The translations under genes and the position numbers were made by a program. Positions 41,516 to 51,164 of a DNA stretch of 64,000 nt are shown here, one piece after another (position 1 is the stretch's first letter; each line of letters starts with the position of its first letter). Source of the stretch: Dyella ginsengisoli LA-4. GTDB lineage: Bacteria > Pseudomonadota > Gammaproteobacteria > Xanthomonadales > Rhodanobacteraceae. The stretch is from the NCBI RefSeq assembly GCF_000334915.1, contig NZ_AMSF01000016.1, positions 62,001 to 126,000 of the forward strand, written 5' to 3'. The notes under the pieces are model-generated. The model was given only the letters and a program-made list of their open reading frames with translations. It did not search any database and was not told the origin of the DNA.

Positions 41516-43462
41516 TCAGCGCGTGGCTTGTCGCAACGCGGCCTGCAGCAGGCGACGCTGAACACGATCGGACAGCGTTGCCGCCTGCCCGAAGCCCATT
41601 CGCGCCAGGGCCTCGACTTCGCCATCGACGGCCGCTCCCGGCTGCAGCCAGGCGCGCGCGATGGCCAGCCGCCCGCGCCAGGTCCGGCTGCCCCGCTGCA
41701 GCCAACCCAGCGCCGGCAACAGGCGCTGCTCCACCTCGGTGAAGTCGCTGCCGAACGGAAAGGTCGGCGCCAGTCCCCTGGCTTTGAGCGGTGCCAGCGC
41801 CTCGGCCAGCGCCTCGGGTCGATGACTCCGCCAGGCGTCGGGAATCGCGAAGTCCGCGCGCAGCTTCCCGTGGGCCTTGGCCTCGGCGGCCAGCGCGTCG
41901 ACGAAACGGGCATCGCACACCGAAAGCATCGCCTCGATGCACTCTTCGTCGGTCTTGCCGCGCAGGTCGGCCACCCCGTACTCGGTGACGAACAGGTCGC
42001 GAAGGTGCCGCGGAATCGTGGTGTTGCCGTAGTTGAAGCGGATGTTGGTCTCGACTCCGTGCGGGCCGTCGCGGGTGGAGCGCAGCAGCAGGATCGAGCG
42101 CCCGTCCGCCAGCTCGTGCGCCATCGCCACGAAGTTGTACTGACCGCCCACGCCGCTGACCACGTGGCCGTCCTCCAGCCCATCGGACACGGCCGCCCCG
42201 GTGAGCGTGGCCATCATGCAGGTGTTGAAGAAGCGCGCGCCGCGTCGCTGCAGTGCGGCTAGCACCTGGTGGTCGCCGTACAGCTGGTTGACGTTGGAGA
42301 CCCGGCACATGTCGATCGCATCGGGATCGGCTGCCTCGGTCTCGTCGAGCCAGCGGTAGAGCTCCCGCGAACCAAGGAAGAACGCGCCGCGCAGGTAATG
42401 CCCACCCGGCGCGTCGTCCGGCAGCCGGCCAGCTACCGCGGCCCGCTCCAGTGCCAGGTTGTCCCACGAACGGCGCTTGAGAATGCCGCCACGCTGCAGG
42501 TGCATGAAGCCATCCATCACCATCTCGCTGGCGCCGTACAGTCCCTGCCGGAGCGGCTCCATGCCACCGATCTGCAGCGCCAGCGTATGGCTGACGTAGC
42601 CGGTATCCAGCGCCTCCAGCGCGGCGCGCCAGGCCAGGTTGTGACGCTGGCGCAGCAGCAGCGATTGCACCAGCGCATCGGACAGCGCGCCGATGCCGAT
42701 CTGCAGGCAGCCACCGTCCCTGACCAGCGCGCTGGCATGCAGCCCCAACGCATACTCGGCCACCGACACCGGCTGTCGCGGCAGTGCGAAAAGCGGCGCG
42801 GCGTGCCGCGGCGCCAGTTCGATGTCGAAGTAGTCCTGCGGCACCTCGGCATGCCCGGACAGGTACGGCAGGTCCGGATGGACCACCGCCACGCACAGTG
42901 GCCGCGGCTTGCCTGAAGCTACCGCGCGCTCGAGGAAATCCAGCGTGAGATCGGGATTGCACGACAGGCTGTAGCGCACGCCGTCGGGCGTCTCGCGACG
43001 CGCCACCAGTTGCACCAGCAGGTTGATGTCCTGCACGGCGAGGTCGCGCGCCACGTGGGTGTAGTTCTGGCTGATGTAGCTGCGCTGGGCGCTGCCCGAA
43101 TGCAGCATGACGCCCGACTGCATGTAGAACTCGTGCACTGCCACGTTCGCAGGCAGCGCGTCGCGCGCCTGGTCCAGCGCGTATTCGGGGTCGACGCAGT
43201 CCTCACCGAAATGGCGCGCCAGGAACGGTTCGAGGAAGCGCGCCTCCAGTCCGGGCCTGGGCCGCGGGCGGGTCAGCGACAACGCGGTATAGAGGGTGAG
43301 CGAACGCGCCGGCTGCGCCTTGATCAGGGCGTAGAGCGCATTGAGCAGGCCGTGCGGCTTGCCCAGACCCAGCGGCGCCGCGACGCGCAGGTCGGGACCG
43401 AGCCGGTCGGCAATCACCTGGGCACAGGCGGAAGTGTCCGTGAAGCGTTGCTGGAGAGGCAT
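41516..43462 (-). CDS. Acetyl-CoA hydrolase/CoA-transferase family protein
   Basis: 648 aa, longer than classic acetate:CoA transferases (about 500 aa). The AcetylCoA_hyd_C part contains [28 protein letters not shown] with a candidate catalytic Glu, [22 protein letters not shown] and [19 protein letters not shown]. The N-terminal 180 residues match the first CoA-transferase domain. A C-terminal stretch after residue 540 has no obvious family. Start at 43462 is preferred; another ATG lies 12 codons upstream. Could hydrolyse or transfer CoA among short acyl groups; substrate not predictable. It starts 52 nt from the divergent phospholipase D-like gene. Confidence 0.85.
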   Translation of the reverse strand: MPLQQRFTDTSACAQVIADRLGPDLRVAAPLGLGKPHGLLNALYALIKAQPARSLTLYTALSLTRPRPRPGLEARFLEPFLARHFGEDCVDPEYALDQARDALPANVAVHEFYMQSGVMLHSGSAQRSYISQNYTHVARDLAVQDINLLVQLVARRETPDGVRYSLSCNPDLTLDFLERAVASGKPRPLCVAVVHPDLPYLSGHAEVPQDYFDIELAPRHAAPLFALPRQPVSVAEYALGLHASALVRDGGCLQIGIGALSDALVQSLLLRQRHNLAWRAALEALDTGYVSHTLALQIGGMEPLRQGLYGASEMVMDGFMHLQRGGILKRRSWDNLALERAAVAGRLPDDAPGGHYLRGAFFLGSRELYRWLDETEAADPDAIDMCRVSNVNQLYGDHQVLAALQRRGARFFNTCMMATLTGAAVSDGLEDGHVVSGVGGQYNFVAMAHELADGRSILLLRSTRDGPHGVETNIRFNYGNTTIPRHLRDLFVTEYGVADLRGKTDEECIEAMLSVCDARFVDALAAEAKAHGKLRADFAIPDAWRSHRPEALAEALAPLKARGLAPTFPFGSDFTEVEQRLLPALGWLQRGSRTWRGRLAIARAWLQPGAAVDGEVEALARMGFGQAATLSDRVQRRLLQAALRQATR

Positions 43463-43502
43463 GGCCGGATCATGCCAGAAGCCCGAATTGCGGAGCATGC
43501 CC

Positions 43503-43508
43503 TAGACT
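43503..43508 (+). promoter_or_regulatory. -10-like hexamer before the phospholipase D-like gene
   Basis: TAGACT ends 6 nt before the ATG at 43515, with no Shine-Dalgarno between; probable leaderless start as at 14952. No good -35 box at normal spacing. Confidence 0.35.
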
Positions 43509-43514
43509 GCCGGC

Positions 43515-44984
43515 ATGGCCTCCTCCCCGTTCGAAACCACCCGCCCCGACCGTCTGCTGGCCGCACAGGCATTGAGCCGAGCAGCCGGTGCGCCGCTGGT
43601 GGCAGGCAATGCCGTGGAGCTGCTGATCGACGCCGCGGTGCACTACCAGCGCTGGCTGGCGGCGATCCGCCAGGCGCGTTCGCGGGTGCTGCTGGAGAAC
43701 TACATCATCCGCGACGACGCGATCGGCCGGGCGTTCCGCGATGCGCTGGTCGAACGGGCGCTCTCGGGCGTGTTCGTCGCCGTGCTGTACGACTGGATGG
43801 GATGCCTCAACCAGTCCGGGCCGGCGTTCTGGAAACCCCTGCGCGAGGCCGGCGGCCAGGTGCGCACGTACAACCCGCCCCAGCTGGGCAAGCCGTTCGG
43901 CTGGGTCAGCCGCGACCACCGCAAGGTGCTGGTGGTCGATGGCGAGCTGGGCTTCCTGTCCGGCGTATGCATCAGCGAAAAATGGCTGGGCGATGCCGCC
44001 CGCGGCGTGGCGCCCTGGCGCGACACCGGCGTATCGCTGCGCGGACCGGCAGTAGCCGAGGTGGAGGCGGCCTTCACCCGCAGCTGGTCCGGCACCGGGG
44101 GCACCCTGCCCGCCTGGTCGCCGGTGTCGAGCGAGGCCGTAGGCCGGGTAGCGCTGCGGGTGATCGCCACCGAGCCGTCCACCGCCGGGCTGTACCGGCT
44201 GGACCAGCAGATCGCTGCGATGGCCCGCCGCACACTGTGGCTGACCGACGCCTACTTCGTCGGCGTGGCGCCCTACGTGCAGGCGCTCGCCGCCGCCGCC
44301 CGCGACGGCGTGGACGTGCGCCTGCTGGTGCCGGGCAGCAGCGACATTCCGGTGGTCGCCGGCTTGTCACGCTCCGGTTACCGGCCGCTGCTCAAGGCCG
44401 GCGTGCGGGTGTTCGAGTGGAACGGCTCGATGATCCATGCCAAGACCGCGGTCGCCGACGGCCAGTGGGCGCGTGTCGGCTCGTCCAACCTCAACATGGC
44501 CAGTTGGCTGGGCAACCGCGAGATCGACGTCGCGGTGGAGGACGAGGAGTTCGCCGCCCAGCTCGCCGGGCAGTACGAGAAGGACCTGGCCAATGCCACC
44601 GAGATCGTCCTCGCGCCGCGGCCCCGTCGTCGCGGTGAACGGGTACAGCCGAGCGACGAGGCGCCGCCGCGCACGCGACCGTCCCGTCCGCCGCGCGGCG
44701 GACGCGGCAGCTCCGGGCGGGCCGCCGCCAGCGCCCTGCGGCTGGCCAACTCGGTCGGCGCCGTGCTGACCGACCGTCGCGTGCTCGGCGATACGGATAC
44801 CGGCCCGTTGCTCACCGGTACCGCGGTGCTGGCGCTGCTGGCCGTCGTCGGAGCTCTGTGGCCGGCCATGCTGGCCTGGCCGCTGGCACTGCTCGCCGCC
44901 TGGTTCGCACTGAACCTCGGCGTGCGGGCCTGGCGCAGCCGCCGGGCGCATCTGGACCGGGGCGCGTCGGAAATCGACGACTAG
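43515..44984 (+). CDS. Phospholipase D-family protein, cardiolipin synthase-like
   Basis: 489 aa with two PLD active-site motifs: H135-R-K (SRDHRKVLVVDG) and H308-A-K (MIHAKTAVADGQWARVGSSN), so both halves of the catalytic pair are present. Cardiolipin synthases of the ClsB type have this layout without N-terminal membrane helices. A basic, Pro/Arg-rich linker (about 370-405) leads to a C-terminal region with two hydrophobic helices (LLTGTAVLALLAVVGALW, LAWPLALLAAWFALNL) and a charged tail, an unusual C-terminal membrane anchor. Likely phospholipid synthesis at the inner membrane; a nuclease role is less likely. Confidence 0.85.
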   Translation: MASSPFETTRPDRLLAAQALSRAAGAPLVAGNAVELLIDAAVHYQRWLAAIRQARSRVLLENYIIRDDAIGRAFRDALVERALSGVFVAVLYDWMGCLNQSGPAFWKPLREAGGQVRTYNPPQLGKPFGWVSRDHRKVLVVDGELGFLSGVCISEKWLGDAARGVAPWRDTGVSLRGPAVAEVEAAFTRSWSGTGGTLPAWSPVSSEAVGRVALRVIATEPSTAGLYRLDQQIAAMARRTLWLTDAYFVGVAPYVQALAAAARDGVDVRLLVPGSSDIPVVAGLSRSGYRPLLKAGVRVFEWNGSMIHAKTAVADGQWARVGSSNLNMASWLGNREIDVAVEDEEFAAQLAGQYEKDLANATEIVLAPRPRRRGERVQPSDEAPPRTRPSRPPRGGRGSSGRAAASALRLANSVGAVLTDRRVLGDTDTGPLLTGTAVLALLAVVGALWPAMLAWPLALLAAWFALNLGVRAWRSRRAHLDRGASEIDD

Positions 44985-45023
44985 AAATCGTCATTTTTAC
45001 GACTTTATTCATGAAGTTACATC

Positions 45024-45045
45024 GCATGCCTGAGGACTGGCATGC
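45024..45045. promoter_or_regulatory. Inverted repeat in the A/T-rich xseA leader
   Basis: GCATGCC and GGCATGC face each other across TGAGGACT, a 7-bp dyad with 22 nt overall length, 56 nt before the xseA ATG. The surrounding 44985-45050 stretch is distinctly A/T-rich (ATCGTCATTTTTACGACTT), so this is probably the promoter zone; the dyad could be an operator. No regulator is adjacent. Confidence 0.4.
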
Positions 45046-45085
45046 ATGACCGGCTGCAAGCACATGTCCTGCGTAACCTTCGTGC

Positions 45086-45091
45086 TAACCT
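45086..45091 (+). promoter_or_regulatory. -10-like hexamer before xseA
   Basis: TAACCT ends 9 nt before the xseA ATG and no Shine-Dalgarno follows. Weak on its own; listed because the same spacing recurs at 4856, 14952, 43503 and 56288. Confidence 0.25.
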
Positions 45092-45100
45092 GCGCCGCTC

Positions 45101-46471
45101 ATGTCCACGTTCGATCCCTTCCCCGGAGGCCCGGCACCCGACGCCGGCGCCCCGCGCCGCATCCTCACCCCCAGCACGCTGAACCGGCTGGTCCGCGGGC
45201 TGCTGGAAGACGCGCTGCCGATGGTGTGGATCGAGGGCGAGCTGTCCAACGTCGCCCGCCCCGCGTCCGGGCACCTGTACTTCACGCTCAAGGACGCCGG
45301 CGCCCAGGTGCGCTGCGCCATGTTCAAGATGAAAAGCAGCCGGCTTACCTTCAAGCCGATGGACGGCATGCAGGTGCTGGTGCGGGCGAAGGTGGGCCTG
45401 TACGAGCCGCGCGGCGAGTTCCAGCTGGTCGCCGAGGCGATGGAGCCCTCCGGCGAAGGCGCGCTGCGTCGCGCGTTCGACCAGCTCAAGGCCAGGCTCG
45501 ATGCCGAGGGCCTGTTCGACGCCGCGCGCAAACGGCCGCTGCCCCGCTACATCCGCCGGCTCGGCGTGATCACCTCGGCCACCGGTGCGGCGATCCGCGA
45601 CGTGCTGAGCGTGCTCAGCCGGCGCTGGCCGCTGGTCGAGGTCGACGTGCTGCCGGTGCCGGTGCAGGGCAAGGAAGCACCGCCGGCAATCGAGGCGATG
45701 CTGCGCAAGGCGTCCGCCAGCGGCCGCTACGACGCCCTGCTGCTGACCCGCGGCGGCGGTTCGCTGGAAGACCTCTGGGCGTTCAACGACGAGGCCGTCG
45801 CCCGCGCCGTGCATGCCAGCGCGGTGCCGGTGGTCAGCGCGGTGGGCCACGAGGTCGACTTCAGCATCGCCGACTTCGTCGCCGACCTGCGTGCCCCCAC
45901 GCCCTCGGCCGCGGCCGAACTGCTGGTGCCCGACGCGGCCCAGATGGCGCGGCAGCTGCGCCTGCTCGAGCAGCGCCTGGTCACTGTCGAACGGCGCAAG
46001 CTGCAGACCCTCGACCAGCGCGTCGACCAGCTGTTCGCGCGCCTGCAGGCGCAGCGGCCGCAGGCGCGACTGGCCCGCGACCGCGATCGGCTGACGAACC
46101 TGCACCGCCGCCTGCACGCGGCGCTGAGCGCCGGCAGCACGCGCCGCGAACGCCGGCTGGAACAACTGCTCGCCCGGCTGCTGGCGCAGCATCCACGCCA
46201 CCGCCTCGCCCTGCTCCACCGCAGGCTCGACGAGCTCGACCCGCGTCTGCGCCGCGCCATTGCCCGCATGCTCGAGCGCAAGCGGCTCACTCTCGCCCAG
46301 GTCGCCCGCGCGCTGCATGCGGTCAGTCCGCTGGCCACGCTGGAACGCGGCTACGCCATCGCCTTCGACGCCCGCGGCAAGGTGCTGCGCTCGCCGGCCC
46401 AGGTCGAGCCCGGCGATGCGCTGCGCATCCGGCTGGCGGAGGGCGAACTGGCCGCCCGCGCCGGCGACTGA
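45101..46471 (+). CDS. xseA: Exodeoxyribonuclease VII large subunit
   Basis: 456 aa, same length as the E. coli subunit. With XseB it degrades single-stranded DNA from both ends. N-terminal OB fold (about 20-115) with [25 protein letters not shown], catalytic core with [40 protein letters not shown] and [31 protein letters not shown] (given here in parts: [27 protein letters not shown]), and a long coiled coil (about 280-400). xseB is not in the window. The aldehyde dehydrogenase gene follows after 77 nt on the same strand. Confidence 0.97.
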   Translation: MSTFDPFPGGPAPDAGAPRRILTPSTLNRLVRGLLEDALPMVWIEGELSNVARPASGHLYFTLKDAGAQVRCAMFKMKSSRLTFKPMDGMQVLVRAKVGLYEPRGEFQLVAEAMEPSGEGALRRAFDQLKARLDAEGLFDAARKRPLPRYIRRLGVITSATGAAIRDVLSVLSRRWPLVEVDVLPVPVQGKEAPPAIEAMLRKASASGRYDALLLTRGGGSLEDLWAFNDEAVARAVHASAVPVVSAVGHEVDFSIADFVADLRAPTPSAAAELLVPDAAQMARQLRLLEQRLVTVERRKLQTLDQRVDQLFARLQAQRPQARLARDRDRLTNLHRRLHAALSAGSTRRERRLEQLLARLLAQHPRHRLALLHRRLDELDPRLRRAIARMLERKRLTLAQVARALHAVSPLATLERGYAIAFDARGKVLRSPAQVEPGDALRIRLAEGELAARAGD

Positions 46472-46548
46472 CCGGCGCATCCACGTCCGCACCACGCCGG
46501 ACGCACGACACTGTCGGCTTCCCCCACCGGTCCGCACCGGAGACCTCG

Positions 46549-47979
46549 ATGCTCGCCAAGTCTTATCCCTACTACCTCGCCAACCGTCCGCAGACGTCGA
46601 AGCAGACGCTCGAGGTCCGCGACAAGTTCAGCGGCCGGCTCGCCACCCGCGTGGCGGTGCCCGACGCCCGCGCCACCGAGAAGGCGATCGCCGCTGCGGT
46701 GAAGGCCGCGCCGGCGATGCGCGCGTTCAAGCCGTGGCAGCGCCAGGCGGTGCTGCAGCACTGCGCCGAACGCTTCGAGGCGCGCCGGGACGAGCTCGCC
46801 CGGGCGCTGTGCATCGAGGCCGGCAAGCCGATCCACGATGCGGCTGGCGAGGTCACCCGGCTGATCGAGACGTTCCGCATCGCCGCCGAAGAGGCCGTGC
46901 GCATCAACGGCGAGACGCTCAACCTGGAGATCGCCGCCCGGCTCGACGGCTACCACGGCTACACGCGTCGCGTGCCGCTGGGGCCGGTGAGTTTCATCAC
47001 CCCGTTCAACTTCCCGCTCAACCTGGTCGCGCACAAGGTCGCCCCGGCGATCGCGGCCGGCTGTCCGTTCGTGCTCAAGCCCTCGGAGAAAACCCCGATC
47101 GGCGCGCTGATCATCGGCGAGGTGCTGGCCGAGACCGACCTGCCGAAGGGCGCGTTCTCGATCCTGCCGCTGGACGGCGCCCACGCCGGGCCGCTGGTGG
47201 AGGACGAGCGCTTCAAGCTGCTGTCCTTCACCGGCGGCCAGATCGGCTGGGAGCTGAAGGCGCGCGCCGGCCGCAAGAAGGTCACGCTGGAGCTGGGCGG
47301 CAACGCCGCCTGCATCGTCGACGCCGACCAGGGCGACAGGCTCGACCACGTGGTCGAGCGGCTGGTGTTCGGTGCGTTCTACCAGTCCGGCCAGAGCTGC
47401 ATCAGCGTGCAGCGCATCTATGCGCACGTGGATGTCTACGAGGCGCTGAAGCGCAAGCTCGTCGCCGCGGTGAAGAAGCTCAAGGCGGGTGACCCGAAGA
47501 AAAAGGACGTGTTCCTCGGACCGATGATCGACGAGGCCGCCGCCGAGCGCCTGCACGGCTGGATCGCCGAGGCCCGCCAGGCCGGCGCGAAGCTGCTGTG
47601 CGGCGGCCGGCGCGACGGCGCGATGCTCGAGGCCACGCTGATGGAGGACGTGCCGCCCGAGGCGAAGGTCAACCGGCTGGAAGCGTTCGGCCCGTTCGCC
47701 CTGCTCGCCCCGTTCCGCACGCTCGACGAGGCAGTGGCGATGGTCGACGACTCCGACTTCGGCCTGCAGGCCGGCATCTTCACCAACCGCCTCGACCACG
47801 CCATGCGCGCCTGGGATGAGCTGGAGCAAGGCGGCGTGGTGGTCAACGACGTGCCCAGCTTCCGCGTCGACAACATGCCGTACGGCGGCGTGAAACTCTC
47901 AGGTCTCGGCCGCGAGGGCGTGCGCTACGCCATCGAGGACATGACCGAGCTGCGCCTGATGGTGATGCGCGAGGGCTGA
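46549..47979 (+). CDS. Aldehyde dehydrogenase family protein
   Basis: 476 aa NAD(P)-dependent aldehyde oxidation enzyme. Cofactor and catalytic motifs: FITPFNFPLNLVAHKVAPA with the oxyanion Asn, PFVLKPSEKTP, FTGGQIGWEL, general base Glu in TLELGG, nucleophilic Cys in SGQSCISVQR, and the late EAFGPFALLAPF. It belongs to the lactaldehyde/phosphonoacetaldehyde/non-phosphorylating GAPDH-like branch by appearance; exact substrate unknown. The frame extends hundreds of codons upstream antiparallel in meaning to xseA, but the family N-terminus begins at this ATG. It ends 6 nt from the convergent AraC gene. Confidence 0.9.
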   Translation: MLAKSYPYYLANRPQTSKQTLEVRDKFSGRLATRVAVPDARATEKAIAAAVKAAPAMRAFKPWQRQAVLQHCAERFEARRDELARALCIEAGKPIHDAAGEVTRLIETFRIAAEEAVRINGETLNLEIAARLDGYHGYTRRVPLGPVSFITPFNFPLNLVAHKVAPAIAAGCPFVLKPSEKTPIGALIIGEVLAETDLPKGAFSILPLDGAHAGPLVEDERFKLLSFTGGQIGWELKARAGRKKVTLELGGNAACIVDADQGDRLDHVVERLVFGAFYQSGQSCISVQRIYAHVDVYEALKRKLVAAVKKLKAGDPKKKDVFLGPMIDEAAAERLHGWIAEARQAGAKLLCGGRRDGAMLEATLMEDVPPEAKVNRLEAFGPFALLAPFRTLDEAVAMVDDSDFGLQAGIFTNRLDHAMRAWDELEQGGVVVNDVPSFRVDNMPYGGVKLSGLGREGVRYAIEDMTELRLMVMREG

Positions 47980-47985
47980 GCCGGA

Positions 47986-48888
47986 TCAGCCCGTGGCGAC
48001 GGCCCGGCCGAAACTGCGACGCAGCTGCTCGACATCGCGTGACGGCGGCGCGCCGAACTGGCGGCTGTATTCGCGGCTGAACTGCGACGGGCTCTCGTAA
48101 CCCACGCGATGTGCCACCGACGCCACATCCCCGGCCTCGGACATCAGCAGCCGGCGCGCCTCCTGCAGGCGCAGCTGCTTCTGGTACTGCAGCGGACTCA
48201 TCGCGGTGACGGCGCGGAAATGGTGGTGCAGCGAGGAGGTGCTCATCGCCACCTCGGCGGCCAGTTCGCCGATGCGCAGCGGCTGGTGATAGTGCCGGCG
48301 CAGCCAGTCGATCGCCCGCGCGACCTGCTGGCTGCGGCTGCCCGCCACCGCCCGCTCGCGCAGGCGCTGGCCCTGCGGCCCGGTCAGCAGCCGGTACAGG
48401 ATCTCGCGCTCGACCAGCGGCCCGAGCACGGCCAGGTCGGCGGGTTCGTCGAGCAGGCGCACCAGCCGCAGCACGGCGTCGAGCAGGCCGGGATCGAGCG
48501 GACTCACCGCCAGGCCCCGCCCGGACGGCCCGGGCAGCGCCGCCGGCGCCGTGGCCAGCAACTCGCGCAGGCGGTCCATGTCCAGGCACAGCTTCACGCA
48601 CAGGTACGGACGTCCGGGCGAAGCCTCCACCACCTGGCAGTGCGCCGGCAGGTCGAAGGCACTTAGCAGGTAGTTCGACTCGTCGTAACGATGCACCTCG
48701 TCGCCGAGGATCACCTGCTTGGCACCCTGCGCGACCAGCACCAGCGCCGGGTCGTAGACCATCGACAGCCGCGGCTCCGGCGCCTCGGACCGGAAGAAGG
48801 CCAGCCGCGGATGGAACCGCCCGCAGGCTCCGTCGGCGCTGGCGAATCGTTCAATGCGGCTTGCCAATTCTTCGCGATCCAGATGCAT
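47986..48888 (-). CDS. AraC-family transcriptional regulator
   Basis: 300 aa. The N-terminal AraC_N domain (about 10-170) contains RLSMVYDPALVLVAQGAKQV and YLLSAFDLPAHCQVVEASP; the C-terminal double helix-turn-helix (about 195-290) has LAAEVAMSTSSLHHHFRAVTAMSP and VAHRVGYESPSQFSREYSRQFG (given in parts of up to 20 residues in the family). This subfamily commonly controls a neighbouring dehydrogenase. It is divergent from the alcohol dehydrogenase at 49109 with 220 nt between. The ATG at 48888 is chosen; an earlier ATG at 49017 would add 43 unrelated residues. Confidence 0.9.
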   Translation of the reverse strand: MHLDREELASRIERFASADGACGRFHPRLAFFRSEAPEPRLSMVYDPALVLVAQGAKQVILGDEVHRYDESNYLLSAFDLPAHCQVVEASPGRPYLCVKLCLDMDRLRELLATAPAALPGPSGRGLAVSPLDPGLLDAVLRLVRLLDEPADLAVLGPLVEREILYRLLTGPQGQRLRERAVAGSRSQQVARAIDWLRRHYHQPLRIGELAAEVAMSTSSLHHHFRAVTAMSPLQYQKQLRLQEARRLLMSEAGDVASVAHRVGYESPSQFSREYSRQFGAPPSRDVEQLRRSFGRAVATG

Positions 48889-49060
48889 GCGGCCGGGGCG
48901 GATCACGGGCTTGTCATCTGTTTTCACTGTCTTTTCAACCCAAATCGGAACGTCGATCTTGCCCAATTCTCCACGCCGAATCGAGCACCATCGCGCCGAC
49001 TCCGGAGAAACAGGCAAGGATCGCGCAGGATCCGGCTACGGCTCCGGCCGACCCCGCGAC

Positions 49061-49066
49061 GATAAT
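49061..49066 (+). promoter_or_regulatory. -10-like box for the alcohol dehydrogenase gene
   Basis: GATAAT, five of six bases of the consensus, lies 43 nt before the ATG in the divergent araC-adh gap. No clear -35, which would fit an activator-dependent promoter, but that is inference. Confidence 0.35.
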
Positions 49067-49108
49067 TTCCCGGTTGCTCCGAACCATCCCCCATCGAAGG
49101 AGATCCGC

Positions 49109-50170
49109 ATGGCACTGAACATCCGTGGCTTTGCCGCCCAGTCCGCCACCACCCCGCTGGCCCCGCACAGCTTCGAGCGCCGCGAGCCGCGCTCCGACGA
49201 CGTGGTGATCGACATCCTCTACTGCGGTGTCTGCCACTCCGACATCCACCAGGCCCGCGACGAATGGGGCGGCAGCCTGTACCCGATGGTGCCCGGCCAC
49301 GAGATCATCGGCCGGGTCGCCTCGGTCGGCGCCGAGGTGAAGGGCTTCAAGGCCGGCGACCTGGTCGGCGTAGGCTGCATGGTCGACTCGTGCCAGCACT
49401 GCGAGGCCTGCCACCAGGGGCTGGAGCAGTACTGCGTCGAGGGCATGGTCGCCACCTACAACAGCGTCGACAAAAAGGACGGCCTGCCGACCTTTGGCGG
49501 TTACTCCGAGCGCATCGTGGTCAACGACAAGTTCGTGCTGCGCATCGATCCGCGGCTGGACGCCAAGGCCGCCGCGCCGCTGCTGTGCGCCGGCATCACC
49601 ACCTGGTCGCCACTCAAGCACTGGAACATCGGCCCGGGCAGCAAGGTGGCGGTGGTCGGCCTGGGTGGCCTGGGCCACATGGGCCTGAAGTTCGCCAAGG
49701 CGCTCGGCGCCGAGGTCACGCTGTTCACCCGCTCGCCGAGCAAGGAGGAGGAGGCGCGCCGGCTGGGTGCCGACCACGTGGTGCTGTCCACCGACGAGGC
49801 GCAGATGAAGGCCGTGGCGCGCCGCTTCGACTTCATCCTCGACACCGTGCCGACCAGGCACGACCTCAACCCGTACCTGGCCACGCTGGCCCTCAACGGC
49901 ACGCACTGCCTGGTGGGCCTGGTCGAGCCGATGGATCCGCCGGTGCACGCGGCCAACGTGATCTTCGGCCGCCGTTCGATCGCCGGCTCGCTGATCGGCG
50001 GCATCGCCGAGACCCAGGAGATGCTCGATTTCTGCGCCGAGCACGGCATCGTCTCCGACGTGGAGATGATCCGCATCCAGGAGATCAACGAGGCCTACGA
50101 GCGCATGCTCAGGAGCGACGTGCGCTACCGCTTCGTGATCGACCTGGCCTCGCTGAGCGACGCGGCCTGA
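49109..50170 (+). CDS. Zinc-dependent NAD(P) alcohol dehydrogenase
   Basis: 353 aa medium-chain dehydrogenase of the cinnamyl alcohol/YahK-AdhC type. Catalytic zinc ligands C-H in YCGVCHSD and GHE (PGHEIIG), structural zinc loop CQHCEACHQGLEQYC, cofactor-binding GLGGLGHMG. YahK-like enzymes reduce a broad range of aldehydes with NADPH. AAGGAG lies ideally before the ATG. The divergent AraC gene and the nearby aldehyde dehydrogenase suggest an aldehyde-detoxification locus, comparable in layout to E. coli yqhC-yqhD but with an unrelated dehydrogenase. Confidence 0.93.
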   Translation: MALNIRGFAAQSATTPLAPHSFERREPRSDDVVIDILYCGVCHSDIHQARDEWGGSLYPMVPGHEIIGRVASVGAEVKGFKAGDLVGVGCMVDSCQHCEACHQGLEQYCVEGMVATYNSVDKKDGLPTFGGYSERIVVNDKFVLRIDPRLDAKAAAPLLCAGITTWSPLKHWNIGPGSKVAVVGLGGLGHMGLKFAKALGAEVTLFTRSPSKEEEARRLGADHVVLSTDEAQMKAVARRFDFILDTVPTRHDLNPYLATLALNGTHCLVGLVEPMDPPVHAANVIFGRRSIAGSLIGGIAETQEMLDFCAEHGIVSDVEMIRIQEINEAYERMLRSDVRYRFVIDLASLSDAA

Positions 50171-50178
50171 GTACCACC

Positions 50179-50203
50179 GGGCCACGGCGCAAGGCCGTGG
50201 CCC
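50179..50203. terminator. Hairpin between convergent genes
   Basis: Perfect 10-bp stem GGGCCACGGC / GCCGTGGCCC with a 5-nt loop, 8 nt after the alcohol dehydrogenase stop and 5 nt before the end of the convergent YdcF gene. Suitable as a bidirectional terminator; the flank CTCCC is not a U-run. Confidence 0.55.
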
Positions 50204-50208
50204 TCCCG

Positions 50209-51033
50209 TCACTCCTGCACCGGCACCGATGACGACCGGGCCGGCGCCACCGTGGCGGCCGCGGCCGGCACGGGTGCCAGCGACAGCGGCGGCAGCGGCG
50301 GCGGGTTCTTGCCGGTGAGGTTGTAGTAGCGGAACTGCAGCTGCCCCAGGTACTCGTGCAGCGCGAGGTCGAACACCATGGCGTTCCACGAACTCGGCAA
50401 CCAGCCCTTGCGGGCCCGCAGCAGGTCGGCACGCACCGGTTCGGGATGCATGCCGAAATGGCCGAAATACAGCAATGCCCGCCGCATATGCATGCCGGAG
50501 GTCACCAGCACGAGCTTCTGCGGGTGGTAGGCCGCCAGCAGTGGACGGCTGAACTGGGCGTTCTGCCAGGTCGACAGGCTGCGCGACTCGAGCACCAGGT
50601 CGCTGCGTGGCACGCCCATCCCGACGAGCAGGTCCGAGTACACCAGCGCCTCGGCGCGGCCGCTGTGCACGGCGTCGCCTCCGCTGACCAGCAGCTTGCA
50701 GTCATTCCCCGAGGCGTGGCACTGCTGATAGACCGCGGCGGCACGGGCGATCCGGCCGAAAGCATAGAACGAGGGCTCCACCGTGCCATCCGGCACACGC
50801 GTGGTGCCGGCACCGAGCAGGATGATCGCGTTGCGCGGCGCCCAGGTACCGCTCACCTGTGTGGATAGCCCGTCCTGCAGGCCATCGAGCATGCGCTGCG
50901 GCACCGGGCGATACCCCACTCCCCACAGCGTCCCCAGCGCCAGCAGCAGGACGGCCACGCCCGTCCGCCTCGATCCCCGCCATGCCAGCACCAATCCCAG
51001 CACGAGCAGTATCCCCAACACGCCCAGGCTCAT
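50209..51033 (-). CDS. YdcF-family (DUF218) protein
   Basis: 274 aa. Two N-terminal hydrophobic stretches (LGVLGILLVLGLVLAW, GVAVLLLALGTLWGVGY), then the DUF218 domain: NAIILLGAGTTR, LLVSGGDAVHSGRAEALVYSDLL, ESRSLSTWQNAQFSRPLL and LVTSGMHMRRALLYF. DUF218 proteins such as SanA, ElyC and YdcF are linked to envelope integrity, function unclear. Ends in an Ala/Pro-rich tail. GGAGG at 6 nt supports the start at 51033. Confidence 0.88.
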   Translation of the reverse strand: MSLGVLGILLVLGLVLAWRGSRRTGVAVLLLALGTLWGVGYRPVPQRMLDGLQDGLSTQVSGTWAPRNAIILLGAGTTRVPDGTVEPSFYAFGRIARAAAVYQQCHASGNDCKLLVSGGDAVHSGRAEALVYSDLLVGMGVPRSDLVLESRSLSTWQNAQFSRPLLAAYHPQKLVLVTSGMHMRRALLYFGHFGMHPEPVRADLLRARKGWLPSSWNAMVFDLALHEYLGQLQFRYYNLTGKNPPPLPPLSLAPVPAAAATVAPARSSSVPVQE

Positions 51034-51164
51034 CGCTTTCCTCCATCGAAACGGCAAGCCTAGCGCAGCGTTCGTGTCGGGAAACGCAGCGACCACCGAA
51101 TCGCCACTGGAAAGTCACCCGGGCAGTCCAATCTTCCGGGCATCGCCGATTCGAGGTGCGTGTC

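Noticed and set aside
41433-42962. Upstream extension of the ispG frame
   Set aside because: Overlaps the acetyl-CoA hydrolase gene in a different frame and bears no IspG similarity.
45046-46548. Upstream extension of the aldehyde dehydrogenase frame across xseA
   Set aside because: The 500 extra codons have shadow-like composition and overlap xseA in another frame; family similarity starts at 46549.
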